A model generated the notes under the pieces. It had not been told where the DNA came from. It worked only from the letters and a program-made list of their open reading frames with translations, and did not search any database. The translations under genes and the position numbers were made by a program. Shown here in pieces: positions 48,111 to 61,740 of a stretch of 64,000 bases of DNA (the first letter of the stretch is position 1; each line of letters opens with the position of its first letter). The stretch covers positions 28,435 through 92,434 of the forward strand of contig JASANE010005224.1 of assembly GCA_030248225.1 (NCBI GenBank). Direction: 5' to 3'. The stretch is from Trileptium ribeirensis (Eukaryota; Nematoda; Enoplea; Enoplida; Thoracostomopsidae).

Positions 48111-51100
48111 ATGGTGTTAGGAAGTTGCGATATGCAGCTGCGTCCCGTTGTTACAGTTGTGCAGTTTAGAATATTCTTGTAGAGAAATTACTTGAATAAA
48201 ACCGCATTTTTAAGAGGAAATGGCTCATGTTTTAATACCACCCTTATAATGAACTGATTTGCACAAATTTCAGTAGACCTATTTGGTGTGGTTCTATTCC
48301 CGACTACAGTTGGGCCTTTAGCGCACTAAATTCGAGAAAAATACACCCAGTTTCGTACCAAACTCACAGCTCTAAAGCAAAGAAAAATAACCCAGTGTAT
48401 TTTTGCCGCCAAAATATAGTCCTCTATTTGTGCCATTTGTTAATTGTTATTATGTCCAACCTAAAAGTTGCAAGGCGACGGTCTAAATAAATTGCTATGC
48501 TTTTCACAATTATAACTTGTGACGGTAAAGCAAATAATAGAAAATTTATTACATGACTACGCAATAAGATTCTGATTTTGGATTTGCTTTTTGAATCATA
48601 GAGCATGTAAAATTTACGGTATATACGTAGTTGAAAATTCGCTAACCTAGGCGTTTCGCGTGCAATATATTTTTCACAAAATAGGGGTATAAAAGTTAAA
48701 GATTTTATTAGTGTTCGTCATTAGTTGAAATATTAATGTAGACTATTGCCTCACCAATATCGCTATTTGTATGCAAGGATCACAGTCACATCAAAATTAT
48801 GTAGTGTTGTTAAGCTAATGGCCCCAGTCACCAGTATCAATAATTAACTGGAAACGCTATTTGACTAAATACAGAAGGCACAAATCAACAGGTTAGGATC
48901 AAACAGGCTTTCCCTGATTGTGCCAGAACAGACCAACTAGTGACTGCTATATTTAACGAAGGCCCTAAACAGCTTAATGCAGGGGCGTTCGATACCTAAG
49001 GGTGAGCAAACCCCCGACCTCTCCCTATGAGCATGTATGCTCTGAACCATAACTTACCGTGTATGGACTGGTTATATAGCCGTCAACTCATACCATATTG
49101 CAAGGTCATCCAGTGCTTGCAGCTGTAGCCTTATATATTCCTCGTTTCCTTGATACATTTATAAGAACATTAATAAACACAGCCACGAATCGTAGGCACA
49201 ATGTCTTCAAATTTGCCTTTCTTTTTCACTATCTCAGTCAGCAATGTGATGAAGTAATATTGGTGGAAAAACCATAAGTTAAACAATAGAAAGACTCAAT
49301 TTTTGCAGTATGCAAATATTTGACAACAGTAAAGACGCTTTTCTAATTGTATTGGAAAAGCTTCATATAAAGGTTTGTCGTTTTGTCTTGTGCATAAAAT
49401 TAGCAATTACTATTAATAATGGCTATATTTGGTCCTTATATATAGTTAGCACGTAGGAACAACATGACAATAGGCACGCGCGTTTTTTGGATGAATGGGA
49501 TATAAATGTTTCGTTCCCATGCATCGCATCCACGAGTTCTTGGACCACAGCAAGTACGAAGCTCTATGTTTTTAATCCAATTTTTAGTATATTGATTTTA
49601 AGTCAATGTCAAGAGATAAAACCGGCTTCATGACTAGAAATATACGCGGTTGCAATAACATCTTCACTTCAAGCGTGTCATATTAAAACTAAATATTAGA
49701 ATTCGTGAGCTCTAATATGGTGGTACTTGCTTGTATTAAGAAAAATTCCAAGCAATCTAGTTATCAAAAAGGCACTCAATAATGCCAACGCAAGTTCTGT
49801 GAGTACGAAAATGTTTAGTTACATTCTAATTCTCTCAAATTTTCTTGCGAGTATAGGCGAGCGACAAAGAATGCTGCCGCTTCTCAATCTACTTCTAGCT
49901 ACTCGTGTAAAATTTAGAATCATAGTGAGGCGACCGGCTCTCGCAGTTTGCCCAAAATGGGATTTAATTTCTTTCAAGATTCCATTCAGACGAATCTATT
50001 TTAGTAAAATCGTCTAGCAGCTGCGCTAATTCATCGAGCTAATTGTTAATCTTGGTATTTTTATTGAAAGAATCCTGTTAATATCGCTTGGAACACTAAT
50101 ATTTCTTTATTTTGGCTAGCTGGATTTACTACTTGCATCTTGCGCTCCTGATTTAGAAAAATTTATTTCTAAATCACTATCGACAAATGATAATTTAGTT
50201 CGCAAACGAATTACGAACTGGTAATCCAACATCGCTAAATAAACGATTACTGATATTTCGTCGTAAACTACGCACCCGTGACACGGAAAAGTACAATTAT
50301 CACCAGCAACAATGAACATAGGAGCAAGCAGTTTCTAAATGTTTCACCCCGAGTTCAATTCGACTTAAATTGTGCAAATATCAGTAAATTAATAAAACAT
50401 TCGAGCCAATATTAATTTATTAATTTCAAGATATCAAATTGAATTATTTTTAATCTTTGCCGAAATTCGGCCAAAAATCATAACAAAAATTAAAATAAAT
50501 TAATCTAACGCCACTATTTGTAATTATTTACCGCCGTACTACGCACAAATCATAACCTCGACGCAATATGTGGACCCAGATTACACATACCATTAGTGTT
50601 TTACAATATTTGTCGATTTTTATTGTAACTAGCTAATTACACATAACCGCAAGGTATAAACATATTTCATCTTTTTACTATATGATCTCGTGTCAAGCCG
50701 TGATCAGTGCATGTGAAACTATTGTCCTGATTTGAGGATAGCGTTCGATAGTTTAGAATGCGAGTTGTTATTTTTAGGCGTCAAGTACTACTATAAGTAC
50801 ACAATTTTTTATCAGTGTGCAATATTGATATTATGTAAGGTACCTGTCTTAATGTCCGTGTATCGTAGTGATCTGTAGCGCACGTGCCTTAAGCGCGAAC
50901 TCGCCCGTTACATAAGCTTGCTCTGCATATTTTTCTTTGGCAAGATAATGAGAGAATAAAGCCACGTTGTTCCAGGGCAATCAACTATGAAATAGGTACG
51001 ATCTTACGCAGAATGTAAACAATATTTCCGCGTCGGAACATGCATCCGTTTACGCATTGTTTGTACTTTGGCAACCTTGGCTGTGAAACGGAAGATCACA

Positions 51101-52248
51101 AACCACAATACAGGTACAACTTAGGCGTACTTTATTACCTTTTAACACCTGTCAGAAGCTTTTACCATTGTTACTACTGCACTACACCCAAATCTTAAAG
51201 TGTAGTGTTAATTGATAGTTTAGCATCAACTTGTACTTGTTCGCTAAAGATAATTTTTAACGCTTAAGGGCGATCTCAGATCAACAGTAAAATATAAGCT
51301 ATTTTGGTAACAGCTTTGGTTTCCTCGCGGAAAAATTTTATCATTTTGTTTCGAATTTGATAAGTGAGAATCCTTATCGATGTCAAACAGCATTTTTGCG
51401 ACTTCTAGATTAAATGCGTGTCAAATTACTGATGAGTTTTTGATCAAATACAAAATAGGTCTTACTATTTTGGCCAAAATCAAGCTGAAGACTTAGCTAT
51501 AAGTAGATTGTTGCGCCGTACTAAGTTTATGACCGAAATCATGAAGCTGAGGCTCTCTAACCACAAGTACTAAGGTACTCTTTTTAAAAATATAACGTTG
51601 CACCCCTAACCCTTAGTTGGACTACTATTTTATTTAGTCATTTACAAAATTCAGGAAAGTAGAAATTCAACAAAAAACGCATCGCCTTTATGTAGAGCGT
51701 ATGATTAGTCGCTTTCACTGAAATAGTTAAAATTTCGATTGCTGTTTGCTAACAAATTTATGAGTTTACTATGCTTATAAAGTGTTACTAAGTTCGTTTG
51801 TTGCAATATTACAAATCTAACTATAAAGGTTATAGGCTAATACATATTCATCTATACAATGTTAATTCTACTAGCTAAAACTGCGATGCTATACAAATAC
51901 AATTGATAAGTAATTCGATTTTTATAAAAAAGCGTAAAGGTTAGACTTAATGGCTTAGTTATACTAGAAAAAACAATTTGAAACCAGATTTGAATAAACG
52001 TGGCTAACAAATTAGGACCAGCGTGTATGACTAGTAACAACTTTAACATTTTTAATACAAACCCGTGAGGCACTATTATATAAAACCCAAGCATTATTAA
52101 CATTCAAACGAGTATTAAATCTTATCAAGTATACTATGCAGAAAGCTTTAGATGATCACAACCTTTTACCAAAGTCAATATTGCAACCGAAGCTAACACG
52201 AATGTATATATCGATGTGTTTCGCAATTGCAAATTGTGTCTGCTTTTG
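48111..52248. other. Unassigned AT-rich DNA
   Basis: No gene recognised. On the - strand a frame of 67 codons ends at 50116 and is followed immediately by AATAAA (about 50107), but the protein (ending SGAQDASSKSS) matches nothing I know and no acceptor is convincing. Confidence 0.35.
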
Positions 52249-52400
52249 GGGCCGGAGGTTATAACGTTCGAAACAAGAACAGCTTAGAGCACGTGGTTCA
52301 GGGGCGGCAGCCGCCCCCCCCAACTTAGGCTTAGGTTTATTAAATATGGTTTCTAAAATGTCATATATACCTTAGCTTAGACTAAGACTTAAGTTTAGCT
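52249..52400 (+). repeat. Dispersed repeat, copy 2 (GGGGCCGGA...CTTAGGCTTAG)
   Basis: It is co-linear with 35510-35650: GGGGCCGGAGGTTATAAC, AAGAACAGCTTAGAGCA, GGTTCAGGGGCGGCAGCC, then a longer C run, AACTTAGGCTTAGG and ACCTTAGCTTAGACTAAGAC. The two copies differ by scattered substitutions and the C-run length. Confidence 0.75.
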
Positions 52401-54672
52401 TAGTATGAAAAGAACGGCATAGCATGCATTTCACTTCCGCCCCAACTTATAAGTAAAAAGAATATCTCTCGATAATATTAAATTCATGTCCACACGCAAT
52501 CGATTTCAAATCAACATATATTGAGAAGCCGAAATGTAATCATTCTTCCGATATATTAACGCAGTTGATCTCATCACTGTTTTTTATTATTTGGAGAAAT
52601 CAAGGTAAAACCAGGATCCAAAATTGAAACCCGTGGGGATTTTGCAACGTTTTTCTATTTTGTAATGCGAACAGTGAGTTAAAAGATGAGTCAAACAAAT
52701 GGCAAGTATTGTTGGTCGTGAGGATTAGTTAAATACATTTAATCGGCTCTTACCTTCAATTTCCGTTTCTATCGCAGTATCGTTGTCATGGAGTAAGGTT
52801 AATCTGCATTGTTAAACAACGTATAATTATTTAACTAATTATTTCTCTTATCCTTGAGTGTCTACTGTATACAAGAGCTTCAGAAAATGGCGAGCTAAAT
52901 GGTTCGGAGCATTACAGGACTTTTATATCTTAAGACATGTTATGTCAAATAATGATGAAGCCTTAACTAACAAGTTAATACTGCGATAGAGACTATCTGA
53001 TTTAAAATTCATTCCATTTAAAGGGTACCTCGAAACACAAAAATCGTTTACACGCGCTGGGGGTGCCTGTGGAATGCCAAATATTGACGTAGACATCTCC
53101 TCAAGTATTTTAGTGCTAAAACATTATAGTGCTAAAACATGATAAATGTGTTATTTAGTGGCTCAATTTTTTCTATATCTTAGTCATGAATATGTTTGTG
53201 AGCCTTAACTATAGACATTGCTCTAACTTGTATATAGCAGCCGGTAAGCATGTACTCTACATTGAGCGGTGTTTCCACGAAGTCCTGTTCCATTCGCAAA
53301 ATTACCAGCTATCGCAATTTTATGGGCGCATATTGTAACACGGCTAGATACCTATTCAATAGAACAAGCTTTGTAACTATGCAGAGCATGGCAAATAAAC
53401 CCGACCCTAATAGTTGTAATAAAAATGTTTTCCGAATACACAGAAAAAATGTAATTTCCTAGAATCCACTCCTCCCAGACCGAAATTGGTCAATTATATA
53501 CAGCGAAAATTTCAGTATCTTTCAAACCAGGTCGACGAGGCGGTTCAGACAATACCCATTTCGGAATATTTATGTCACAAAAAGTTTTTTGTCAAAAACT
53601 GCCTAAATTGATATTTTGCGAAACGTCTCCTATCTCCAAAATTGACCAATTTGGGACTGGGGAATTCTAAGCAAATTCAAAATGAAGTAAGTTAACTAGG
53701 GTGTGCACTTTCTTAAAGACGTATAATGGGTGAATCAACGCTCATAATTCATATTTAGTAGTTTTTTTCATATTTATCACAGCCACTGATTATCATTCAT
53801 TTGTACTATCGCTAACAAGTTATATACGTTATGAAATGCTATTGTACTTTTTTTATCAAGATTGTACTTTACTGCAAACTGAAATACTTTGCTTTCTATT
53901 TATATAGCTTTTGCAACTGTTTTCAAACTCTTATTCTGTGATAAATTAATTGGTGTGATGTTCAAAGTCATGGGCGTGCGAGTGACTGACAACAAAACAT
54001 AAATTTCAGAGAATTTAACCTAATTACTCAGTAAACATGTATTTCTGTAATAAAACTGTTTTCTGTTGCTTCAAGTATATTTCATCTGGTGGTGATTTAT
54101 GTATCTAAACAATAAAAATAATCAATGTTTAGTGTTTTAGGTATAAAAAATAGTCTTTTAGTATAGAGATATGGACATCGCCATGTTTAGGGGGAGCCTT
54201 GCATTGTGGGATCGATTAAATGGATGGATCGCACACTTGCAACTTGAAAAACTCATTGTAGTTTTAAACGTTTGACCATCAACCAAAACGGAGAGGGATG
54301 GGGATGAGCGCGGATCGCAATGCGTGCCGTGGCAACTTCGCATCCCCTTCTGCAGAAAGCATAAAATTGGCTAACGGTGAAACCGCCCTCGCACAGATAA
54401 CAGTATGCTGTGGAATCCCATTAGCGATTGATTTTTCTGGTAATTAGCCAAAACATACATTATATATAATTTCTAATTAAACTGTATGTATTCAAGGGTT
54501 ATTTAGCATCAATTATTCAGTTTGTTTATTAAAACATCACCCACAGCTTATAATATTTCGCCTACGATATCGGTGAAATTATTCGAACAGATTTGTTATG
54601 TATTGGATGCGTGGATTTTCTGATATGACAGTTATAGCAAATAGTTGTGAGCAACGGAATGTTGTATCCAGC
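52401..54672. other. Unassigned AT-rich DNA
   Basis: No gene or repeat recognised. Confidence 0.35.
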
Positions 54673-54745
54673 ATGGTTACTCGAAATTTATCAAACATGG
54701 TACTTATTATTCTCATTGTCAGCGTTTCATTCGTCAGTCCGACAA
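54673..54745 (+). CDS. Candidate signal-peptide first exon
   Basis: The ATG at 54673 opens MVTRNLSNMVLIILIVSVSF then VSPT, a classic signal peptide: polar N-region, 12-13 hydrophobic residues and a polar end. It runs straight into a strong donor, AA|GTAAGT at 54746, leaving a phase-1 end as is usual for modular secreted proteins. A possible next exon begins after TATAG at about 54888. In the phase-consistent frame it reads about 22 residues to a TGA, so a tiny secreted peptide is possible, or the real acceptor lies elsewhere. No homology is recognised. Confidence 0.3.
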
Positions 54746-54889
54746 GTAAGTGTGATACTGTAAAGTATTTGTAATGTTTTCTGGTGATTTTGCTGCTCCA
54801 ATGATTGCGCTGTCTGCTACTAGAATTGAAACAACATTTTCTCTCGACTATATATCATCGGAAATATAGGTTACCCTGTGATTCTGGGC

Positions 54890-55734
54890 ACTGGCGACAT
54901 GGATCATATCATAACTGACGGACGATTATTTGCATGACGTCTGATGTGGATCTGGTTAGTTAGTAAACTTATTTGTTGTTGTTGTTGGCGTTTGTATATA
55001 ATGATTGCGAAGAGTGCCGTACTCTTCACTAAAAGCCGTCATGAGCTCTTGGAATTACGAATAATTGATAAAGGTCTTATTATTGATGTTTATACAAAAT
55101 AACTAGCAGTGCGTAGCTGGCTAATTAACGCATTATTTGCAGAGTATAATAGCTTATTTGTTTGTTTATCGATATTTTGTGGTCGTTAATCTCATATTAA
55201 ATATGGTGACCAAATATTGATCGGATGTTCCATCAATTGTGGCAAAGAACATAACTGAGTTAAAACGTTTCACGATATATTTCATTTGCATATTGAAAAC
55301 AGATGTGGCTTTTAGCCAACGGATACCCGTATCCTAAACATAATTTCACTAAAACTGACAATGATCTATTTTTATATTATATTTTGTTTCCAAGTTTACA
55401 ACTCTTAACCACTGCTACCCGACATGGGCGTTCGGTTATATCATTAACCGGGTACCTGGCTCGCAGAAAAAACCGAATACCCGGTTAGCTACCTTGATAC
55501 CCGCTTAAACACTAAAACTTCGATAGTACTCATAAACCACTGTATCCAGTCAATAATTCAATAAATTGGTTAAGGTAACCGAACCGGAAATTTGTGCACT
55601 GTGGCGGTGTAGATCTAAAACAAATTGTTTCGTTTTAACTTCCTGAATGAAAAGTTTGCTTTAGTCTGTGAGCCCAGCATAATTTCCCTAACAGCGGATT
55701 TTATTCACAACCGTACCTAAAACAACATCCTCCG
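54890..55734. other. Unassigned AT-rich DNA
   Basis: No gene recognised. A short palindromic patch CGGTTATATCATTAACCGGG and ACCCGG motifs occur at 55430-55505. Confidence 0.3.
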
Positions 55735-55852
55735 AATAATAACAATAATAATATTTTGAATAATAATAATAAACATAATAATAACAATAATAATAATAGT
55801 AATATAATAAAACTAATAATAAATAATAGTAATAATAATATCAGGAATCATT
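55735..55852. repeat. AAT-type microsatellite
   Basis: An imperfect run of AAT/ATA trinucleotides, interrupted by AAC, AGT and TTTTG. Confidence 0.9.
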
Positions 55853-57700
55853 TTTACCAGGAGATCCTCTACATTTATAACATCAAATTTTGAAGTAGCG
55901 AAATGAATTTTAAAACAAATTAGTGAGGAAGCAATTATAACATTCAGAAAGACTGGATAATTTGCTGCAAAATTTCCATATCTCATTTGGAATCAATCTA
56001 AATCACGGTTCATGAACTCACTAGAAGTGCATAATGTGAACATGATCCATATTTATAATTATCACACTGGGCTTCAAAATATGTCCATATCTGCACATTA
56101 TGATTACCATGTTCGTAATTTAAGAACACATATATATGTGTAATCGCACCTAAGTTTTGGAAAGGTTTGCTATTTCGAACAAACGACCCACCTAAACAAC
56201 AATTAATCGCGTGGTCATGACTTTATGTTCATTTTTCTATATTAGTTTTCTGTTATTCTTCGATATGGATTATACCCTACAGCGTTTGTAGTGGCGATCG
56301 TCCCCACAAACTTTTACTATTAAATATACTACCGATAGTCAGTTAGCACAGTAAGCTTGCTGCGAACTAATACCGCCTGCGGAGAACAAGTCTGTCTTGT
56401 TACTAGCGTATTTCAATTATGATCATCAACAGTTTTCAATAATACGCACCATGTTACTTGCATATTTTTATATTTAATAGAGTGTTGTTGATATTTTACA
56501 CCCCATAACAAGCTGCAAATAAGCTATTACACCACGTATTAGGCAGCAACAGCTATATATATATTTGATGAGCTACATATGACAACTTTAGTCCAAAACA
56601 CACTGAACGCCTTATAGAGCCGCAACATTTGATAGTTTCAACTTAAATCCGCGATTTTTACCTATGTACGAGAATTATCTCTTAGAAGCATACTTGGTTA
56701 AACCCGCGCTGCGCCATAAATTTTTGTCAGCATTTCCTTTAACAAGAAGAAAGTCTTTTGATTGATAAAACAGTCTTACTCAACATTTAAATTGACACTT
56801 TATACACATAGGCTGGTTGAGAAGCAATTGCTCTATTTGTGGTTCTAGAAAGGTGTCTCGATACTGGTCTACAGGCGTCCCTGCATGCTATGCTTATTAA
56901 AGCCGAGTAAATGTGATCACATGCTCGGCCAATAAACAGTTTGCATCACTGGTGTACAACAAAATCACGCTATATGGTTTTGTCGCCTATCCAGGAAGCA
57001 GTGAGGTCAAAATATTTCCGTTGAGTACTTTCAAAAATTTACCATCTTTTTGATTAACGAATAGATCATTTCTTTTTACGAGCATATTTCTAGTTCAAAA
57101 AGTTAACACCTACCTTGCGTGATACATCTTCAACGTAATTGCATGTAAACTTGTATCCATCGATCGTAAACACATTATTTACAATCAATTATTATCGTTG
57201 GAGAATAAATGCTTCTTTGAGTTACTATGAAGTTAAAACAAGAAAAATTAGTATTTCCAATCAAATTTTGTGACAATTTCCTGTTGATTGAGGTAATTTA
57301 TAGTTAGAAGTACTGTTTGTAGCTGAGGAAAGGCTTGATAATGCACAATAATTTCAAAACAAACTGCTTTGTTTATCGTCAAAATTTGTAGATAGGTTTG
57401 GGTTGAGTTTGTAAAATGAATTAAATTGTTGTTTTTATCAACATAGTATCACAATAGCATCTAATAGTTTTGGTCAATTCAAGCAATATACTACTTCAAT
57501 ATGGGGCTGTCTGACTTGGGGAACCGCTTGCTTTGCCATTAAATTTATAGCAGGATGGAAACGAGTGGTCAGGAAACTATAGACTACGGTATTGTGCTTG
57601 CTAGGCTTGCATTGAAGAAGCTATATTACACCCGCAAAGCGAAGATAATCTAAACCTGCTCCCACTGACCGATATACATGCAAGATATCCGAAGTCTTAG
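55853..57700. other. Unassigned AT-rich DNA
   Basis: No gene or repeat recognised. Confidence 0.3.
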
Positions 57701-57714
57701 GGGAGATAGCGGAT

Positions 57715-57930
57715 GCTTAGGGGATAAATTTACGAAATTTTTTGAGGCACAGAATTTTTATTTTGATAATTTTCTTCGTATTTTTGCCGATTTTCCTCCA
57801 TTTTTTGGCAATTTGGCCGCAATGTTGCCTATTTTGCCTGAATTTTCAGGGCCCCGTGCGCACGTTGTGGGAGGGGAAGGGGGAAGGGGCGGGGGCGGGT
57901 CCGAGCCTCAGGTGGACAATCCTCCCTATC
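57715..57930. repeat. T-rich dispersed repeat with G-quadruplex-prone end
   Basis: The T-rich part (TTTTGCCGATTTTCCTCC, GGCAATTTGGCCGCAATG) is like segments at 15.96-16.09 and 18.18-18.30 kb. It is followed by GGGAGGGGAAGGGGGAAGGG through GGGGGCGGG at 57869-57899, with six G runs of three or more. Both frames across it are low-complexity and not taken as genes. Confidence 0.55.
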
Positions 57931-58274
57931 TTCCCATCAGCATGTATAACTAAGCATCCTATTTTGTATAAATTTGATGTACTTAAATATTCTAGTCAAC
58001 CGAACATAAGCTATTTTTAATTTGACAAAAATAAATCTTAATGAAATTTCATAAATCAATTTGATGTCGAATTCTATCAGATTCTAAATAGCTGTGCTCG
58101 CAATCAATAACTGATAAACTATTGGACCGGGTTGGTTGTGACGTCAAAAATACAATATAATTGATTGCATGAACGCGTTTTTGTTTAATGATAATGAACA
58201 CTGTTGAACTATCATTAGCTCTTTGTGAATAGCTAAATCTAGTTTAAGAATAAACTGAACCTTTATTTCCCAAT

Positions 58275-58325
58275 AGTTCTGTAATGATGGATGTCGATTC
58301 CACGCAGGGTATTACAAAATATGAT
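58275..58325 (+). CDS. Possible short exon
   Basis: A pyrimidine-rich acceptor (TTTATTTCCCAATAG, ending at 58275) is followed by about 50 bases containing MMDVDSTQGITKYD in one frame, then a GTTAGT donor. It could be an isolated internal or first exon. There is no homology, and the splice signals alone are weak support. Confidence 0.15.
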
Positions 58326-58397
58326 GGTTAGTGCCTTCTTTTTAAATGTATCGCGTAAAAGGAAGTTGAAATGGGTTGGATTATCTTAAGTTTCGTT

Positions 58398-58751
58398 CAA
58401 ACGTCAAACTTTTTCCTCAAAAATTTTGCTCAAATTTGGAGCTCAAATTTAAAAATCGAAATTCAATGAAATTTTGATACAAATTTGATCAAACTTTGAC
58501 TGTTAATTTGTAATAAAAAATTCAAAATTGCAATGCGTCAAAATTTCAGCTCAAACTAAAAATTTTTCAAGTTCTATTTCTTGTTCCTGATTCGGAGACA
58601 CCAGAAAAAGAAAGCAATAAACCAGGAAATGTTCGAACAGTGTTCACATGTCAATATGCACCAAAACGCAAAAATTACTTTTTTTGAATTTGAAAATTTG
58701 ATCGAAATTTGAGCTCGAATTTGAGCAAAAGTTTGACTTGTGAACACACGT
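58398..58751. mobile_element. Inverted-repeat element, arms of about 60 bp
   Basis: The left arm (CGTCAAACTTTTTCCTC... GCTCAAATTTGGAGCTCAA) at 58395-58463 is the inverse of the right arm (AATTTGAGCTCGAATTTGAG then CAAAAGTTTGACTTGTG) at 58687-58751. The roughly 225-base interior is AT-rich and non-coding. Similar GCTCAAA/GAGCTC motifs occur in the synaptotagmin intron near 3950-4290, so this is probably a MITE family. Confidence 0.65.
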
Positions 58752-58794
58752 TTACTATATATACTTGACAAAGAACTAACGTACTTGAAGATTG

Positions 58795-59185
58795 TTAAAT
58801 AAAAGAACACGTCCTGTCAGTTGTCGATGTACACAAACAAAGAGATATTTCACTGTCTGGTGAGTTAGTTTGCAGGTTGAACATCAATACATATAAAAGG
58901 CTAAGTCGTAACCCAAACGAGCTTGTAATTTGATCATTTTTAAGGGCATTGCTCCAAAGCCTAATGTTTACTATTGCAGATCCTAATAGACAGGCCATTT
59001 TGTGGACATGTAACAAAACATTAATGCACACCTGCTTAACAACAGTCACCCAAATGTTTGGTACGTGATTGACTGCTACTGTTGTGAACTGAGATTTCAA
59101 AGACAATGTGAATATTGTATATATACATATCCTATATATATTTATAGAATATAATATATAATATGCAATATTATTTCATGTAACA
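58795..59185. other. Unassigned
   Basis: A 103-codon open frame on the - strand (58795-59106) has plausible codon composition but no recognisable domain and no signal peptide. I leave it unassigned. Confidence 0.2.
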
Positions 59186-59189
59186 TGGC

Positions 59190-59475
59190 CTTGTTCCATT
59201 TTATGAACCACTATAGCAACTGGCCATGATCATGAACCACTTCTTCGATTTTCAATAATTTAAAAAATAAAAGTCCATAAACTTCGGTGGTGTGTTAACT
59301 AGTGATCCGTGAACTTAGGTTATCTGAAGTTAGTGGTCCGTAAAGATGGGGGTCTGAATTTTCTGGTCCACTAACATGGGCGAAGAACCTGGGGGTCTGG
59401 AAGTGGTGGTCAAATAACATGGGTGTCGCAGTCGTGATTATGACCCACATGTTGGGTCATACACCTGAGGGGGTC
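59190..59475. repeat. Degenerate minisatellite
   Basis: Imperfect units of the type GTGGTCCATAAACATGGGGG TCTGAA recur (GTGATCCGTGAACTTAGG, GTGGTCCGTAAAGATGGGGG, CTGGTCCACTAACATGGGC, GTGGTCAAATAACATGGG). Spacing is about 25-45 bases. Confidence 0.55.
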
Positions 59476-60937
59476 AATGGTACAGATGGAAACGGCGCCG
59501 CGGGCGAAAACAACAAAAAGCTGAAGAGTGCCACACTTTTTGCCGAAGTCGATCGCCATCAACTATTGATGTAACCTATTCCTACTGCACGTTGCGATGT
59601 GTCATAGCTTGTGAATACAAATGCACATAGCTATTGCCATATGTACCGTGAAATGTGTTAATAAACACATTGAATTGAGTTGATTTATGTATAATACACA
59701 CATTGCCGTGCATGTTATGTATACGTAGCCGGAAAATGCAATTGGCATAATCTCGTGCCGCAATTAAAATTACATGGACAACCCACCAAAGTTGGTACTA
59801 CACTAATATTTCTTGAGACAGGAAAAGTGTGGTTTATTAGTATCACGTAGCTTAAGAGATAAATTCTGACGTATAGTTGCGTCTTTTTACTTTCTATTAC
59901 AATGATCGATTTGCAGCACATAAAGCGAGGGATATTCTGACACACTCTCCTTATACTGAATTGCGAGAATTTACAAGGGATTCAAGAAATTTGTCGTAAA
60001 TAAATATATGAAACACATTTTGTTTTGCACACCGTATAAAACATTGTTATACAAGTGTTCTGTATTACGCTGTGAGCTGTTTGAATTGTGGCTCATCTTT
60101 CTCAAACAGGCTTGCAGCGGAGCAGGTTTCTATTTAGACTTAAAAAAATTGGAGCTGTGCGAAATGTAACAATCTGTTCAACGCGCACCAACGAGTCAAT
60201 AATGAAAACACAAAGAGCATGCTAGCCGAACACTGCGGATACAGGCAGTAAAACAGCTATACTTCTATGACAAACTACGTCGATGACAGTTGGTCTAATA
60301 TTTCATTAGTCTTTTGAGTTTAGCCCCTGAGAAAATCCTAGATTGATGCAAAAGTTCTACAGTTCTCTCAAAAGCCAGCAGAGTCATAAGAATGCTTGGT
60401 TTCTATTTTTAAGGATAAATCCTCAGGCTAATATCAAACGCTATAGTAACTTTTTAAAATTAAACTTTTTATAAATTGTAATTTTAAATCTAGTATGGCA
60501 ATCTCATTATGGTGCGTTGTTTTAGTGCATTAGAGATCGCATTTGTGTCAGTATTACTAGACAATTTGTAGCACTTACTATAACATCAGGGCCATATACA
60601 GCCTGCATGAATTTTCTCCCATTTTGAACTGTCCCAATTAATGGTTCAAAGGCAATTTGACATGGAAAAGATCGGCACATTTACCGTCCAATTGTGAAAA
60701 ATTAAAAGTAGTTTCTCACCTAAAGCTAACCTCATGTAAACCTTAAGTATCGTGTCAAATATCCACAATAGAGACGACCGCCAGTAGTGTAAATTGTATT
60801 TTAAACGTAGTAATTTTATTTATATCAATTTTATTTTTTTACGTATTCACAGAACATACATAATCTTTACATAAATACAAATAGCAAACGTAGAAACGTT
60901 TCAAAGACATAAGCTGCCGGGATTTGAATTTTTTAGA
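59476..60937. other. Unassigned AT-rich DNA
   Basis: No gene or repeat recognised. Confidence 0.3.
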
Positions 60938-60983
60938 ATGGCTGCGATGTTGCTGTTTATGTTCACGCCTTTAAATTATATTG
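60938..60983 (+). CDS. Candidate signal-peptide first exon
   Basis: The ATG at 60938 opens MAAMLLFMFTPLNYI and meets a donor G|GTAAGA at 60984, leaving a phase-1 end. The short hydrophobic start followed directly by a donor fits the first exon of a secreted or membrane protein. There is no downstream exon that I can identify before the window ends, and the segment is only 46 bases, so chance is a serious alternative. Confidence 0.2.
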
Positions 60984-61740
60984 GTAAGATATCAGTCTTA
61001 GTGTATAGCAATTTAATAGATTTACGGATAAAACGAATAAAGTAGCAGATGAAAGTGCTGTGTATTGTAACTAAACATTTAAAAATACAGATAATGCTGA
61101 TTCTCGGCTAACTGCGAGTTTCCAAATGTCATACGGCCAAATGTTGAAAATTAATGAAACAAATTTACAAAAAGTAAAAACGTTAGCAGTTTAGCTAAGT
61201 AATTTCATTCAAACTGTGTTTTTTGCAATGTTTAGTTTTTAGGGTAGGCGTAAATTCGTAGTATATAAGCTGACTACCACAAAAAATTTTCCAAACTCGC
61301 AGCGTCCCGCGACCCAGTGGCGAGGAAGTACTTTTCTTGCAAGGCGGGTTTGTTACGTGGTTTTGCCTGCCAATTCGACAACAAATGCCGGATCAATAAG
61401 CTGTTTGATCAATACGCTATTAATTCGCATAAGTAATGATATGTCTATTCACGGTGGATCTTTAGATATACCTCATTTTATTATTATTATTATAGTTTAT
61501 TTACCCAATCAAAAATTTAGATAAATAACGAAATAATATTGGCACAGCTTATACAAGTCACAAAGACTATACGAACGGGAGAAGGTGTTAACCGACAAAG
61601 TAACCCCACCCTTACAGAACTTTATAAAACCGATCTCAATAACACGCCTCTTAAACTTATGCAAAAATGTAGACACAACTCCGTTATCATTCAAATTACT
61701 CCAAATAGGAACAATTATTTTACTAAAAAGTAGCGTCTAA

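Noticed and set aside
54888..54960. EGF-like reading (PCDSGHWRHG...) of a possible exon
   Set aside because: The cysteine-containing frame is out of phase with the upstream candidate exon and hits a stop after about 15 residues.
58795..59106. 103-codon frame on the - strand
   Set aside because: Plausible composition but no domain, signal peptide, splice context or homologue recognised.
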